From contig CAKSZJ010000005.1 of NCBI GenBank assembly GCA_934525595.1, forward strand, positions 1 to 64,000: a stretch of DNA of 64,000 nt. Reading direction: 5' to 3'. The notes below the pieces were generated by a model that saw only the letters and a program-made list of their open reading frames with translations, ran no database searches and was not told where the DNA came from. The stretch is from an uncultured Chiayiivirga sp. Its GTDB lineage: Bacteria > Pseudomonadota > Gammaproteobacteria > Xanthomonadales > Xanthomonadaceae. Made by a program: the position numbers and the translations under genes. The stretch's first letter is position 1, and every line of letters starts with the position of its first letter. This document shows, one piece after another, positions 39,987-49,156 of the stretch.

Positions 39987-42299
39987 TCACATTCCGCCCT
40001 CGAAGCCCGAGGCAAACAGGACCGGTACGGCCCCCATGACGTAGGCCGGGAGCCGATTGTCGCGGCGCCCGATGCCGAGCTGGCCCTGAAAGTTGCTGCC
40101 CCAGCACTTCACGCCCCCCGTGGTCGTGGTGGCACAGCTGTGGCTGGCGCCCAGCGCGATCGACGTGCCTGCATCGGCCATCAGACTCGTGACAGGCGCG
40201 CGCCGCTCCACCCGGGAGCCGTCTCCCAGCTGCCCGGACGAATTGTTGCCCCAGCAGCGCAGTTCGCCGCTCGTCATGCGCGCGCAGGTATGCCACATGC
40301 CGATGGCCATCTGTGCTGCACCGCTGTCCAGGCCAACGGGAACCTGCGGCCAGGGAATGCCCGACGGCCCGGCAAAACCGGTGCCGAGCTGACCGTACTG
40401 CTGCGAGCCCCAGCACCACGCCCGGCCACCGGCTTCGAGCGCGCAGCTGTGCTCCAGCCCCGCCACCACCGACATCGGATTGGAAACGTAGGTCAGCGGA
40501 TGCGGGCTTGGCTGGTCTGCAGGATCACTGATTTCGCCGATCTGGCTCTTCTGGTTGCTGCCCCAGCAGTACACCGTTCCGGTGGCAATGGCGCAGGTGT
40601 GTCCTCCGCCGGCGGTCAGATCGGACGTGCCGGCGGTGATGGATGGCACCAGCACCGGAGTGAGCTTGGGTGGCGAGGTGAAGTCGAAGCCGAGCTGGCC
40701 GTTGCCATTCTCTCCCCAGCATCTGACGCGGCCGTCGCTCATCCGCGCGCAGCTATGGCTGCCGCCGGTGCGCACCGCAACCACGCCGCTGGAAAGGCCG
40801 ACGACGGCGACCGGCTGCAGTCGGTCGATCTGGGAGTTGTCGCCGAGCTGTCCACGGGTGTTCTGGCCCCAGCACCAGGCGCCCCCCGCGACGACTGCGC
40901 AGGTGTGCGATGGACTGGCGGAGATGTCGGTGGCGGCGCCCGGCAGGGCAACCGGTGCGCCCGGCAGCGGACGCATCTCGCGCGTGCCGTCGCCCAGCTG
41001 GCCGGATGCGTTGTCACCCCAGCACTGAACCTGTCCGGCGGCGCCGATCGCGCAGGTGTGCGAGCCCGCCGAACTGAGTTTCTGGATCGCGCTGAGATTC
41101 GCTACGGCAACCGGCTCCAGCCGGCGCCACGGGTCGCCGTCGCCAAGCTGGCCGCTGCCGTTGCCGCCCCAGCAGCGCGCGCGGGCGTCGCTGGTGCGCG
41201 CGCAGGTCAGGCTGGAACCGGCGTGTATCGAGGCGGCGTCGGCAGGAGCGATCACGGCGCGCGGCGGCCAGGCGTCGGCGATGCTGCCATCGCCCAGGAT
41301 CCCGCTGCGGTTTTCGCCCCAGCAGCGAAGCTGCCCGTTCGTGAGCCGCGCGCAGGCGTGGTAGTTGCCCGCGCTGACTTCCGCGACGCCGCCCTGCAGG
41401 TTGGCAATGTCGACCAGCAGGAACGGATCGGGATTCTCGGTGCCGAGATCGCCCAGCTGCCCGTGGTAGTTGTCGCCCCAGCAGCGCACCGCGCCGGCGG
41501 TGGTCACCACGCAGGTGAAGTAATGGCCCGCGCTGATCTGGCTCACTGCGGAGGCAAGGCCGGGAACCGCCTGTGGACTGACGTCGTAAGCGAAACCGCA
41601 GCCCACCAGGTTGCAGGCGCGGTCGTAGACGCCCCAGCAGTAGACCGCGCCGCCGCTGCTCAGGCCGCAGACGTGGCTTTCCCCGGCGCTCAGCTGGCTC
41701 CAGGTGTAGGCGCCGGCAATGATCGTGGGCGAAACGACGATGTTGGTGCCGGGATCGCCGATGCCGACCGCGCCCATGCCGTTGTAACCCCAACACCAGG
41801 CGCGCGCATCGCCGCGGAGCACGCACGTGTGGTCGCCGCCCACGGCGAGCGAGGCCACGCTGGAGAGCCCCGTGACCACGGTCGGCACGGAACGGTCGGA
41901 CAGCGAGCCGTTGCCCAGTGCGCCGAGGAATCCCTTGCCCCAGCATTTCACCGTGCCGTTCTGCAGGAGCGCGCAGCTGTGCCGGTATCCCGCGCCGATC
42001 TGGATGACGCCGTCGAGACCGGGAATGTCCTGCGGCAGGACCGCGTCATCGAGGCTGCCATTGCCGAGCTGGCCATATTCGTTGTTGCCCCAGCACGCCA
42101 CCGTGCCGGTGGAGAAGAGCGCACAGGCGTGATCCGAACCTACGGCCAGCTGCTGCACCGAACCGAGCGGATTCAGCGCGGCGAATGCCGCGGGAGCGGC
42201 GAGCGTGACCCAGAGCGGCAGCCACCGCAGCGCGACCGGCAGAGCGTGCGGGCCGCGGTCGCGCGTGAATTGGAGGATGGATGCGAAGAGGCGATTCAT
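39987..42299 (-). CDS. Secreted RCC1-like repeat protein with 14 repeats
   Basis: 770 residues. A long N-terminal signal peptide ends near APAAFAALN. The rest is 14 repeats of ~50 residues, each with an HxCA-type Cys followed about ten residues later by a CWG-type Cys, as in HSCALLQNGTVKCWG, then a GQLGDGS-like loop. This is the RCC1/ALC beta-propeller repeat; 14 repeats would make two seven-bladed propellers, and the paired Cys could form disulfides outside the cytoplasm. The C-terminus PVLFASGFEGGM matches the FxxGFE tail seen on many secreted proteins of this order. The ATG at 42299 follows a GGAGAAC site. Ligand or partner unknown. Confidence 0.8.
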   Translation of the reverse strand: MNRLFASILQFTRDRGPHALPVALRWLPLWVTLAAPAAFAALNPLGSVQQLAVGSDHACALFSTGTVACWGNNEYGQLGNGSLDDAVLPQDIPGLDGVIQIGAGYRHSCALLQNGTVKCWGKGFLGALGNGSLSDRSVPTVVTGLSSVASLAVGGDHTCVLRGDARAWCWGYNGMGAVGIGDPGTNIVVSPTIIAGAYTWSQLSAGESHVCGLSSGGAVYCWGVYDRACNLVGCGFAYDVSPQAVPGLASAVSQISAGHYFTCVVTTAGAVRCWGDNYHGQLGDLGTENPDPFLLVDIANLQGGVAEVSAGNYHACARLTNGQLRCWGENRSGILGDGSIADAWPPRAVIAPADAASIHAGSSLTCARTSDARARCWGGNGSGQLGDGDPWRRLEPVAVANLSAIQKLSSAGSHTCAIGAAGQVQCWGDNASGQLGDGTREMRPLPGAPVALPGAATDISASPSHTCAVVAGGAWCWGQNTRGQLGDNSQIDRLQPVAVVGLSSGVVAVRTGGSHSCARMSDGRVRCWGENGNGQLGFDFTSPPKLTPVLVPSITAGTSDLTAGGGHTCAIATGTVYCWGSNQKSQIGEISDPADQPSPHPLTYVSNPMSVVAGLEHSCALEAGGRAWCWGSQQYGQLGTGFAGPSGIPWPQVPVGLDSGAAQMAIGMWHTCARMTSGELRCWGNNSSGQLGDGSRVERRAPVTSLMADAGTSIALGASHSCATTTTGGVKCWGSNFQGQLGIGRRDNRLPAYVMGAVPVLFASGFEGGM

Positions 42300-42454
42300 G
42301 CCGGTTCTCCCTGGCCTTGGGCGCCATGCCCGAGCAGCACGGGGTGGCGCGGATGGACGCGGGATGCCTGGCCCCGCCTCCAAGCAAGGCGCAGCGCGAA
42401 GGAGAATCGGCTCATTTGCCGGGGCAACTCCGGCGTCAATGCCGCGGTGCGGCG

Positions 42455-44146
42455 TCAGTGCGCGCCGTTCGAGGGCGGCGCTGCGTCACGCAGCTCGCGT
42501 CGCAGGATCTTGCCGACGTTGGACTTGGGCAGCTCGGTGCGGAACTCGATGATGCGCGGCTGCTTGTAGCCGGTAAGCTCGGTGCGGCAGAAGTTCTTGA
42601 TGTCATTCGCGGTCAGGCCGGGATCCTTGCGCACCACCACCAGTTTGACCGCTTCGCCGGACTTGTCGTCGGGCACGCCAACCGCGGCGACTTCCATCAC
42701 TCCCGGCATCTGCGCGACCACATCCTCGATCTCGTTGGGATACACGTTGAAGCCCGAAACCAGGATCATGTCCTTCTTGCGATCGACGATGTAGAAGAAA
42801 CCCTTTTCGTCCATCTTCGCCATGTCGCCGGTGTGCAGCCAGCCGTCGGCGGAAAGCACTTTCGCGGTTTCTTCGGGGCGCTGCCAGTAGCCGGCCATCA
42901 CCTGCGGCCCGCGCACGCACAGTTCACCCACATCGCCCATCGGCAGCACGCGGTTTTCCTCGTCCATCACGCAGCAGTCGGTGGAGGGGATCGGCAGGCC
43001 GATGGCGCCGTTGTAGTCGGACAGGTTCATCGGATTGATGCAGGCTGCGGGCGAGGTTTCCGTAAGGCCGTAGGCTTCTACGAGGGTGACCTTGGTGACC
43101 TGTTTCCAGCGCTCGGCCACCGCGCGCTGCACGGCCATGCCGCCGCCCAGGGTCAGGTGCAGGTGGGAGAAATCCAGCTCCTTGAAGCCGGGCGTGTTGA
43201 GCAGCCCGTTGAAGAGCGTGTTGACTCCGGTGATGGCGGTGAAGGGAATGCGCGAGAGCGTCTTCACGAAGCCGGCCATGTCGCGCGGATTGGTGATGAG
43301 GTGGTTGAGGCCGCCGAACTTCATGAAGACCAGGCAGTTGGCCGTCAGTGCGAAGATGTGATACAGCGGCAGCGCGGTGATGATGTGCTCGTGACCGGGC
43401 TTGACGTTGCTGCCGAGCCACGCGGCCGCCTGCTGCATGTTGGCCACGAGATTGCCGTGGGTGAGCATTGCGCCCTTGGCCATGCCGGTGGTGCCGCCGG
43501 TGTACTGCAGGAAGGCGATGTCATCGTGCCCGAGCGCCACCGACGGCAGCGCCTTTCCGGCGCCCAGCGAGAGCGCATCGTTGAAGCGGATGGCGCCGGG
43601 GATGTTGAACTGCGGGATCGCCTTCTTCACGTACTTGAGCACGAAGTTGACCAGCGTGCCCTTGGGGAAGCCGAGCAGGTCGCCGACGCCGGTGCCGATC
43701 ACCTGGCGGATCGGAGTGTCGTGCAGCACCTCGGAGAGCGTGGCGGCGAAGTTGTCCAGCACCACGATGGCCGAGGCGCCCGAGTCGACCAGCTGGTGCC
43801 TGAGCTCGCGCGCGGTGTACATGGGGTTGGTGTTGACCACCGTCAGCCCGGCGCGCAGCACTCCGAAGATCGCGATCGGATACTGCAGCACGTTGGGCAG
43901 CATGATCGCAACGCGATCGCCCTTCTTGAGCTTCAGTTCGTGCAGCAGGTAGGCGGCGAACTGCTGGCTCAGCGCGTCGATCTGCGCATAGCTCAGGGTG
44001 CGCCCCATGTTTTCGTAGGCCGGGCGCGCGGCGAAGTCGCGGCAGGCCACGGCGAGCACGTCTGGCACCGACTTGAACTGGCTGAGGTCGATATGCTCCG
44101 GAACGCCTTCGGGATAATTTGCCAGCCAGGGACGCTCGATGCTCAT
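42455..44146 (-). CDS. fadD: Long-chain fatty acid-CoA ligase
   Basis: A 563-residue AMP-forming acyl-CoA synthetase. The ATP motif is YTGGTTGMAKGAMLTHGN, the adenylate motif is YGLTETSPAACIN, and the FACS signature is DGWLHTGDMAKMDEKGFFY followed by VDRKKDMI. It activates imported fatty acids at the inner membrane for beta-oxidation or acyl transfer. It is divergent from a small lipoprotein gene and one gene away from a wax-ester synthase, which uses its acyl-CoA product. Confidence 0.95.
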   Translation of the reverse strand: MSIERPWLANYPEGVPEHIDLSQFKSVPDVLAVACRDFAARPAYENMGRTLSYAQIDALSQQFAAYLLHELKLKKGDRVAIMLPNVLQYPIAIFGVLRAGLTVVNTNPMYTARELRHQLVDSGASAIVVLDNFAATLSEVLHDTPIRQVIGTGVGDLLGFPKGTLVNFVLKYVKKAIPQFNIPGAIRFNDALSLGAGKALPSVALGHDDIAFLQYTGGTTGMAKGAMLTHGNLVANMQQAAAWLGSNVKPGHEHIITALPLYHIFALTANCLVFMKFGGLNHLITNPRDMAGFVKTLSRIPFTAITGVNTLFNGLLNTPGFKELDFSHLHLTLGGGMAVQRAVAERWKQVTKVTLVEAYGLTETSPAACINPMNLSDYNGAIGLPIPSTDCCVMDEENRVLPMGDVGELCVRGPQVMAGYWQRPEETAKVLSADGWLHTGDMAKMDEKGFFYIVDRKKDMILVSGFNVYPNEIEDVVAQMPGVMEVAAVGVPDDKSGEAVKLVVVRKDPGLTANDIKNFCRTELTGYKQPRIIEFRTELPKSNVGKILRRELRDAAPPSNGAH

Positions 44147-44251
44147 GGGTGCCTTCCTTCGGAGTTTTCTCGGAGCAAAAGCCTGCGCGCGCACGACCTT
44201 CGCTGTATGTTTCCAGATTGGAGCACAGGCGAAACGGGCAGGGCAAGGCGA

Positions 44252-44707
44252 ATGAGGCGTTGTTTTCCGGAGTGGGGCGCGATTCGACTCGCGGTGGTGT
44301 TGCTGGCGGCGATCCTTGCTCTTGCCTCGTGTTCGCCGGAGCCCCCGGAAGCGCGTCTGCGCGAGCGCATCGCCGGCATGCAGCAGGCGCTCGAGGCGCG
44401 CGAGGTGGCGAAGTTCATGGCGGGAGTGGCCGATGACTTTTCCGGTGAGACCGGGCTGGACCGCAAGGGTCTGCACAACCTCCTGCGGGTGCAGATGCTG
44501 CGTCACGCAGCGATCGGCGTAACGCTGGGGCCGCTTGATCTCAGCCTGCACGGCGAGCGGGCCACGGTGAAGTTCAGCGTGATGGCCACCGGCGGCAGCG
44601 GCGGGCTGCTGCCGGACAGCGCGCGTCCCTGGGTCGTGGAAAGCCACTGGCGAGATGGCGCGGATGGCTGGCAGGTCTTCCTTGCCGAATGGGAGCCGAT
44701 GCTCTGA
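44252..44707 (+). CDS. Putative lipoprotein, NTF2-like
   Basis: 151 residues. The signal sequence ends at the lipobox LALASC (Cys ~28). The mature part begins with a helical stretch with many Arg/Glu and ends in a beta-rich segment with WRDGADGWQVFLAEWEPML, a layout like small NTF2-fold proteins. No function can be assigned. It is divergent from fadD (105 bases apart) and followed by the wax-ester synthase gene. Confidence 0.6.
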   Translation: MRRCFPEWGAIRLAVVLLAAILALASCSPEPPEARLRERIAGMQQALEAREVAKFMAGVADDFSGETGLDRKGLHNLLRVQMLRHAAIGVTLGPLDLSLHGERATVKFSVMATGGSGGLLPDSARPWVVESHWRDGADGWQVFLAEWEPML

Positions 44708-44810
44708 CCGCCGCTCGCGCGGCGAAGCGGGGCGCCCGCCGGATTTCGCATTGACGGCTCCGGGGTGCGCGGGCACCATCGCCGCACGGCACCCGGGATC
44801 GGAAGCGGCG

Positions 44811-46283
44811 ATGACTCACGGCGCAAGGCGCAGGCGCGAAGCCATGTCCAAGGTGGACACGGCGTGGCTGCGCATGGAAAAACCCACCAACCTGATGATG
44901 ATCACCGGCGTCCTGATGTTCGGCCAGCGCCTGTCGATCGGTGCGCTGCGCCGGCTCATCGGCGAGCGGTTTCTCGCCTTCCATCGCTTCCGCCAGAAAG
45001 CCGTCGATGCGGGCACGTCCTGCCACTGGGAAACCGACGCGGACTTCGACCTCGAATGGCACGTGCGGCTGACCGCGCTGCCGGGCGAAGCGGGCACCGC
45101 CGAACTGCAGCGGCTGGTCAGCCAGCTGGCATCCACCGCGCTGGATCATTCCAAGCCGCTGTGGCAGTTCCATCTGGTGGAGAACTACAGGGGCGGCAGC
45201 GCCCTGATCGCGCGGGTGCACCACTGCTATGCCGACGGCATCGCCTTGATCCAGGTGCTGCTCTCGCTGACCGACGTTTCTCCCGTGCCGGCGCCCGACG
45301 ACAACCTGGCCGATGCCTGGCTCAAGCAGGATGGGGAACGGGTCACCCGCCGCTTCTTTTATCCCGGCCGGCGCCAGGTGGATCAGGCGGTGAAACTGGG
45401 CGGCAAGATGCTCGACGGAAGCCTCGCGCTGTACCGTGACCCGGGCCTTGCCACCGTGCTTGCGCGCGAAGGCGGCGAGATCGCGCGCGAGCTGGCACAG
45501 GCGCTGACCCTCAGCGACGATCCGCCCACTGCGCTCAAGCGCCCGCTGGGCGTCATCAAGCGCTGCGCCTGGGCGGAGCACCTCAGTCTGGATGAGGTCA
45601 AGGCGGTAGGACGGGCGCTGGAATGTACCGTCAACGACGTGCTCCTGGCCTGTGCGGCAGGGGCGCTGCGCGACTACCTGATCGAATGCGGCGAGGAGCC
45701 CGATGGGCTGATCCTGCGCGCCACGGTTCCGGTCAACCTGCGCCCGCTCGAACACGCCAGGAAGCTCGGCAATCATTTTGGCCTGGTGTTCCTCGACCTG
45801 CCGGTCGGCGAGGCCAACCCCATCGCGCGGGTGATTGCGGTGGCCGAGAACATGAATCGCATCAAGTCCTCGCGCCAGGCGCTGATGACCTTCGGCGCAC
45901 TGGCCACGCTGGGCATGACGCCGACGCTGGTGCAGCGCATGGCGCTGGATCTTTTCAGCCGCAAGGCCTCCACGGTTGCGACCAACGTCCCCGGCCCGCA
46001 GATGCCGCTCTACCTCGCCGGCGCGCCCATCACCGAGTTCATGTTCTGGGTGCCGCAGACCGGCGGCATCGGAGTCGGCCTGTCGATCCTGAGCTATCAG
46101 GGCCGCGTGCACTTCGGGCTCATCGCCGACGCCAAGTCGATTCCCGATCCCGACAAGGTCGTGCGTCGCTTCGTACAGCAGTTCGAAACCCTGCTCTACG
46201 CGGTGCTCATGGAAGACTGGAACGGCGCGATCGGGCCGGACGACGTGCAGGACACGCTGCGCAGGCTGACCGCTTCGGCGTGA
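44811..46283 (+). CDS. Wax ester synthase/diacylglycerol acyltransferase (WS/DGAT)
   Basis: 490 residues. The catalytic HHxxxDG motif is RVHHCYADGIAL (His ~137-138), and the C-terminal ATNVPGPQMPLYLAG is a family signature. The enzyme moves acyl groups from acyl-CoA to fatty alcohols or diacylglycerol, making storage lipid at the inner membrane. Two starts are possible, the ATG at 44811 or one at 44844 (MSKVDTAWL), the latter closer to the usual family N-terminus. fadD nearby supports a neutral-lipid role. Confidence 0.88.
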   Translation: MTHGARRRREAMSKVDTAWLRMEKPTNLMMITGVLMFGQRLSIGALRRLIGERFLAFHRFRQKAVDAGTSCHWETDADFDLEWHVRLTALPGEAGTAELQRLVSQLASTALDHSKPLWQFHLVENYRGGSALIARVHHCYADGIALIQVLLSLTDVSPVPAPDDNLADAWLKQDGERVTRRFFYPGRRQVDQAVKLGGKMLDGSLALYRDPGLATVLAREGGEIARELAQALTLSDDPPTALKRPLGVIKRCAWAEHLSLDEVKAVGRALECTVNDVLLACAAGALRDYLIECGEEPDGLILRATVPVNLRPLEHARKLGNHFGLVFLDLPVGEANPIARVIAVAENMNRIKSSRQALMTFGALATLGMTPTLVQRMALDLFSRKASTVATNVPGPQMPLYLAGAPITEFMFWVPQTGGIGVGLSILSYQGRVHFGLIADAKSIPDPDKVVRRFVQQFETLLYAVLMEDWNGAIGPDDVQDTLRRLTASA

Positions 46284-46349
46284 GCGGATGCAAAGCTGAA
46301 GCGTTTTTAAAACGGCGGACGGCAGGCGCGCGCCTGCCCTGCGGCCGAT

Positions 46350-46377
46350 CTTGAGAAGCGCGGGACGGACTCCATTT
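46350..46377 (+). promoter_or_regulatory. Candidate sigma32 promoter of hsp20
   Basis: CTTGAGA (46350-46356), 13 bases, CTCCATTT (46370-46377): one mismatch to the heat-shock -35 and one to the CCCCATNT -10. It ends 52 bases before the hsp20 ATG. Confidence 0.65.
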
Positions 46378-46429
46378 TCCGAGACAAGCGGCAGATGCGC
46401 CGCACCACTTCGGATGAAAGGAGCGTTCC

Positions 46430-46879
46430 ATGAGCACATACCAGAACCCCGTCTCGCGCCTGGCCACGCAGTATGGATGGCCCGCGGAGTTCAAGCAGTT
46501 CTTCGATCGCGTGCTGCACGATGCGGAGTCCGACCAGAGCAATGTGGTGACCAGCCAGTGGGCGCCGCGGGTCGACATCAAGGAAGAGGATGGCCGTTTC
46601 GTGATCTTCGCCGACGTTCCCGGCGTGGATCCGGCGGATATCGAAGTTCACATGGACAAGGGCATCCTGACGATCAAGGGCGAGCGATCCACGTACTCCG
46701 CCGATGAAGGCCCGCGCTTCTCGCGCATGGAGCGCTCGCAGGGCGTGTTCCATCGCCGCTTCTCGCTGCCCGACAGCGCGGATGCCGACGGCATCACCGC
46801 GAGTGGCCGCAACGGCGTGCTGGAGATCAGCATCCCGAAGAAGCCGGAAACCACGCCGCGCCGCATCCAGGTGCAATAA
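46430..46879 (+). CDS. Small heat shock protein (Hsp20/alpha-crystallin)
   Basis: 149 residues. The alpha-crystallin domain spans ~40-140, starting at PRVDIKEEDGRFVIFADVPG and ending with the conserved GVLEISIPK, then the IxV-type tail RRIQVQ. It holds unfolding proteins in a refoldable state for DnaK. A strong GAAAGGAG site precedes the ATG. A CbpA-like J protein follows in the same direction. Confidence 0.95.
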   Translation: MSTYQNPVSRLATQYGWPAEFKQFFDRVLHDAESDQSNVVTSQWAPRVDIKEEDGRFVIFADVPGVDPADIEVHMDKGILTIKGERSTYSADEGPRFSRMERSQGVFHRRFSLPDSADADGITASGRNGVLEISIPKKPETTPRRIQVQ

Positions 46880-46929
46880 GGCGGCGGGCAGGGCGAGCAC
46901 GCTCGCCGGCCGATCATCCTCTGGACACC

Positions 46930-46955
46930 GGCCTGTGCGGGCGACCGCGCAGGCC
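46930..46955 (+). terminator. Hairpin after hsp20
   Basis: GGCCTGTGCGG, loop GCGA, CCGCGCAGGCC: an 11-bp stem with one T-G wobble, followed by GCTTC. It lacks a real U-tract. Confidence 0.45.
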
Positions 46956-47039
46956 GCTTCACATGCCGGTCTGCGCGTCACCGCTGGGCGCAGTGGGTAT
47001 CATCGCGCGGTGCCGAAGGAGTCGGAGCGGGGATAAGAG

Positions 47040-47921
47040 ATGGAATTCAAGGATTACTACAGCGTGCTGGGCGTCGACCCTGGCACCGACGAGAAGGCGA
47101 TCAAGTCGGCCTATCGCCGGCTGGCGCGCAAATACCATCCGGATGTGAGCAAGGAGCCGAACGCCGAGGAGCAGTTCAAGTCGGTCAGCGAGGCGTACGA
47201 GGTGCTGGGCAACGCCGGGCGGCGCGCCGAATACGACCGCCTGCGCGCCAGCGGCTATCGCCCGGGCGACAGCTACCAGCCGCCCAACTGGGGCGGGCAC
47301 GGGCATGCGCGCGAAGGCTTCGAAGGTTTCGGCGAAAGCGGGTTCAGCGACTTTTTCGAATCCCTGTTCGGGCGCGCGCGTTCAGGTCATGGCGCCGGTG
47401 CACGCCAGCCGGCCGATTCGCGCGCCCGCCTGGACATCGATCTGGAAACCGCGCACGCGGGCGGACAGACGCGTGTCGAGGTGGCGGGGCGGACCTTGGA
47501 CATCAGGATTCCAGCCGGCATCGCGCCGGGTCAGAGCATCCGTCTCAAGGGGCAGGGTGCCGGAGGGCGCGATCTGCTGATCGAGATCGGCTACCGGCCG
47601 CATCCGGTGTTCGAGCTGGACGGGCGCGATGTGATCGTGCGACGCGCTGTCCCGCCGTGGCTGGCGGCGCTGGGCGGGACGCTCGACGTGCCGACCCTCG
47701 ACGGCTCGGTGAGCCTGAACGTGCCGGCGGGTTCGGGCAGCGGAAAGCGGCTGCGCCTCCGCGGCCGTGGCCTGGCGGGAACGCTTGCCGGCGATCAGTT
47801 CGTGGTGCTCGACGTGCGGGCGCCGGCGCCGGAGAACGAAGAGCAGCGCCGTGCCTACCGCGACCTGGCGGCCGCATTCGGTGACTCGGTGAGGCAGGAC
47901 GCGCCCGCGCGGCCGTACTGA
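47040..47921 (+). CDS. CbpA-like J-domain protein (type II)
   Basis: 293 residues. The J domain (1-70) has ARKYHPDVSKE with the HPD motif. A Gly/Phe-rich linker (EGFEGFGESGFSDFF) and two C-terminal peptide-binding domains follow, but the zinc-finger region of DnaJ is missing. E. coli CbpA is a DnaK co-chaperone induced in stationary phase and heat. Its position after hsp20 suggests stress expression. No cbpM is found in the 17 bases that follow. Confidence 0.88.
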   Translation: MEFKDYYSVLGVDPGTDEKAIKSAYRRLARKYHPDVSKEPNAEEQFKSVSEAYEVLGNAGRRAEYDRLRASGYRPGDSYQPPNWGGHGHAREGFEGFGESGFSDFFESLFGRARSGHGAGARQPADSRARLDIDLETAHAGGQTRVEVAGRTLDIRIPAGIAPGQSIRLKGQGAGGRDLLIEIGYRPHPVFELDGRDVIVRRAVPPWLAALGGTLDVPTLDGSVSLNVPAGSGSGKRLRLRGRGLAGTLAGDQFVVLDVRAPAPENEEQRRAYRDLAAAFGDSVRQDAPARPY

Positions 47922-47938
47922 GCGCCGGCGCAGTTGTC

Positions 47939-48820
47939 TCAGTTGTCGCTGTGAACCTCGGCGCCTTCGGTTTCGGGCTCGGGCTGCTCGGTGGTCTGGG
48001 CACCGGAAGCCGTGCGATAACCGTAGAACCCGCTCAGAATCTTCTCGTAGCCCGCGTATTCCTCCGCCGTGGCCGGCTCGAACCGGGTGGCGCCGAGTTC
48101 GGCAAGGACATCGTAGAGCGCCGCATCCTCGTGCAAGGTCTCAAGCGCCTTGGCGACCGAGGCGACCTCTTCGGCCGGCACACCGGGAGATGCGGTAAAC
48201 GCCTTGCCCGGCAGCGATCTGGTGCGGGCCAGGGTAGGGAGGTTGTAGTAGGTCTCGGCCAGATAGCCGGGCACCATCGCGCCCTGCACCTCGCCGGCGA
48301 ATATCATTTCCACCCCGTCGCGCCATGAAAGCGCCTCGGAGCGGATGTCCGGCTGGGCCAGCGGGTTGTTGCCGTACATCTCGCTGAGCAGGGCGAATCC
48401 GAGGCTCGGCGACGGCATGCACGCGACCGGCAGCCCGACCAGCGAACGGATGCTCTTGCCTTCCAGCTCAGGTTCGCCCAGCAGGGCGTAGACCGTGGGC
48501 TGGGCGTTGCGTGCGACCGGCACGAAGCCGAAGCGCTGGATGCGGAAGTCGACGAAGTGCGGGTCGTCGAAGGCAAAATCCACCGGACTGTTCTCGCGCA
48601 GGTCGCGCCAGTAGGTGTGGTAGTTGCGTGAGACGACCAACTGGAATCGATGGCCGGTGGTGCGGCTCAGGTAGTCGATGAGGGGCTTGTAGACTTCCTG
48701 CGCCTGATCGGGCGGATAGACGGGCTCGACTGCCAGGCGGTAGCTGGCGGCCTGTGCGCCGGGTGCCAGGGCCAGCCCCATGAGCAGAGCAACTCCGAAT
48801 GCGGCAACGCGTTTCTTCAC
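47939..48820 (-). CDS. PhnD-like periplasmic substrate-binding protein, orphan
   Basis: 293 residues from a GTG at 48820 preceded by GAGGGGGAATC, a strong ribosome-binding site. A signal peptide ends at GAQAA. The mature protein matches the PhnD/phosphite-phosphonate binding-protein fold (YRLAVEPVYPPDQAQEVYKP at the start, VDFAFDDPHFVDF in the middle), with an acidic Glu/Thr-rich C-terminal tail. No permease or ATPase gene is adjacent, so it may be a sensor-type or stand-alone protein. The ligand is unknown. Confidence 0.78.
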   Translation of the reverse strand: MKKRVAAFGVALLMGLALAPGAQAASYRLAVEPVYPPDQAQEVYKPLIDYLSRTTGHRFQLVVSRNYHTYWRDLRENSPVDFAFDDPHFVDFRIQRFGFVPVARNAQPTVYALLGEPELEGKSIRSLVGLPVACMPSPSLGFALLSEMYGNNPLAQPDIRSEALSWRDGVEMIFAGEVQGAMVPGYLAETYYNLPTLARTRSLPGKAFTASPGVPAEEVASVAKALETLHEDAALYDVLAELGATRFEPATAEEYAGYEKILSGFYGYRTASGAQTTEQPEPETEGAEVHSDN

Positions 48821-48997
48821 GATTCCCCCTCGCCGTGTGCCCGTATTTGAACGGATCATTCCGCCGCAGCCTTCATGTCGTGCGGCCACTGGCGTCTTTC
48901 CCAAGTAGACACGCATGCAGGCGTCGGCGCAACCACGGGGCGCTGTCGGTGCGATGCCGTCCGCATTGCCGATGCGGCAAATCGGCTCCCTCCACCC

Positions 48998-49027
48998 TTG
49001 CCAGTCGAAGCGTGAAATCGCTACAAT
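48998..49027 (+). promoter_or_regulatory. Promoter of tRNA-Ala
   Basis: TTGCCA (48998-49003) and TACAAT (49022-49027) are 18 bases apart, 13 bases before the tRNA 5' end. Confidence 0.8.
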
Positions 49028-49040
49028 GCACCGCTCGCAA

Positions 49041-49116
<76 letters not shown>

Positions 49117-49124
49117 TTACCCAA

Positions 49125-49156
49125 AATCCCAACCCTCACCGGTTGGGATTTTTTTT
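49125..49156 (+). terminator. Rho-independent terminator of tRNA-Ala
   Basis: AATCCCAACC, loop CTCACC, GGTTGGGATT followed by a run of eight T (49149-49156). A textbook terminator. Confidence 0.95.

Noticed and set aside
40140..42569. 809-codon plus-strand open frame opposite the RCC1-like gene
   Set aside because: The repeat structure, signal peptide and ribosome-binding site all belong to the minus strand; this frame only mirrors the repeats.
42300..44251. Plus-strand open frame running through to the lipoprotein at 44252
   Set aside because: It is antisense to fadD; the lipoprotein has its own ATG, signal sequence and lipobox at 44252.
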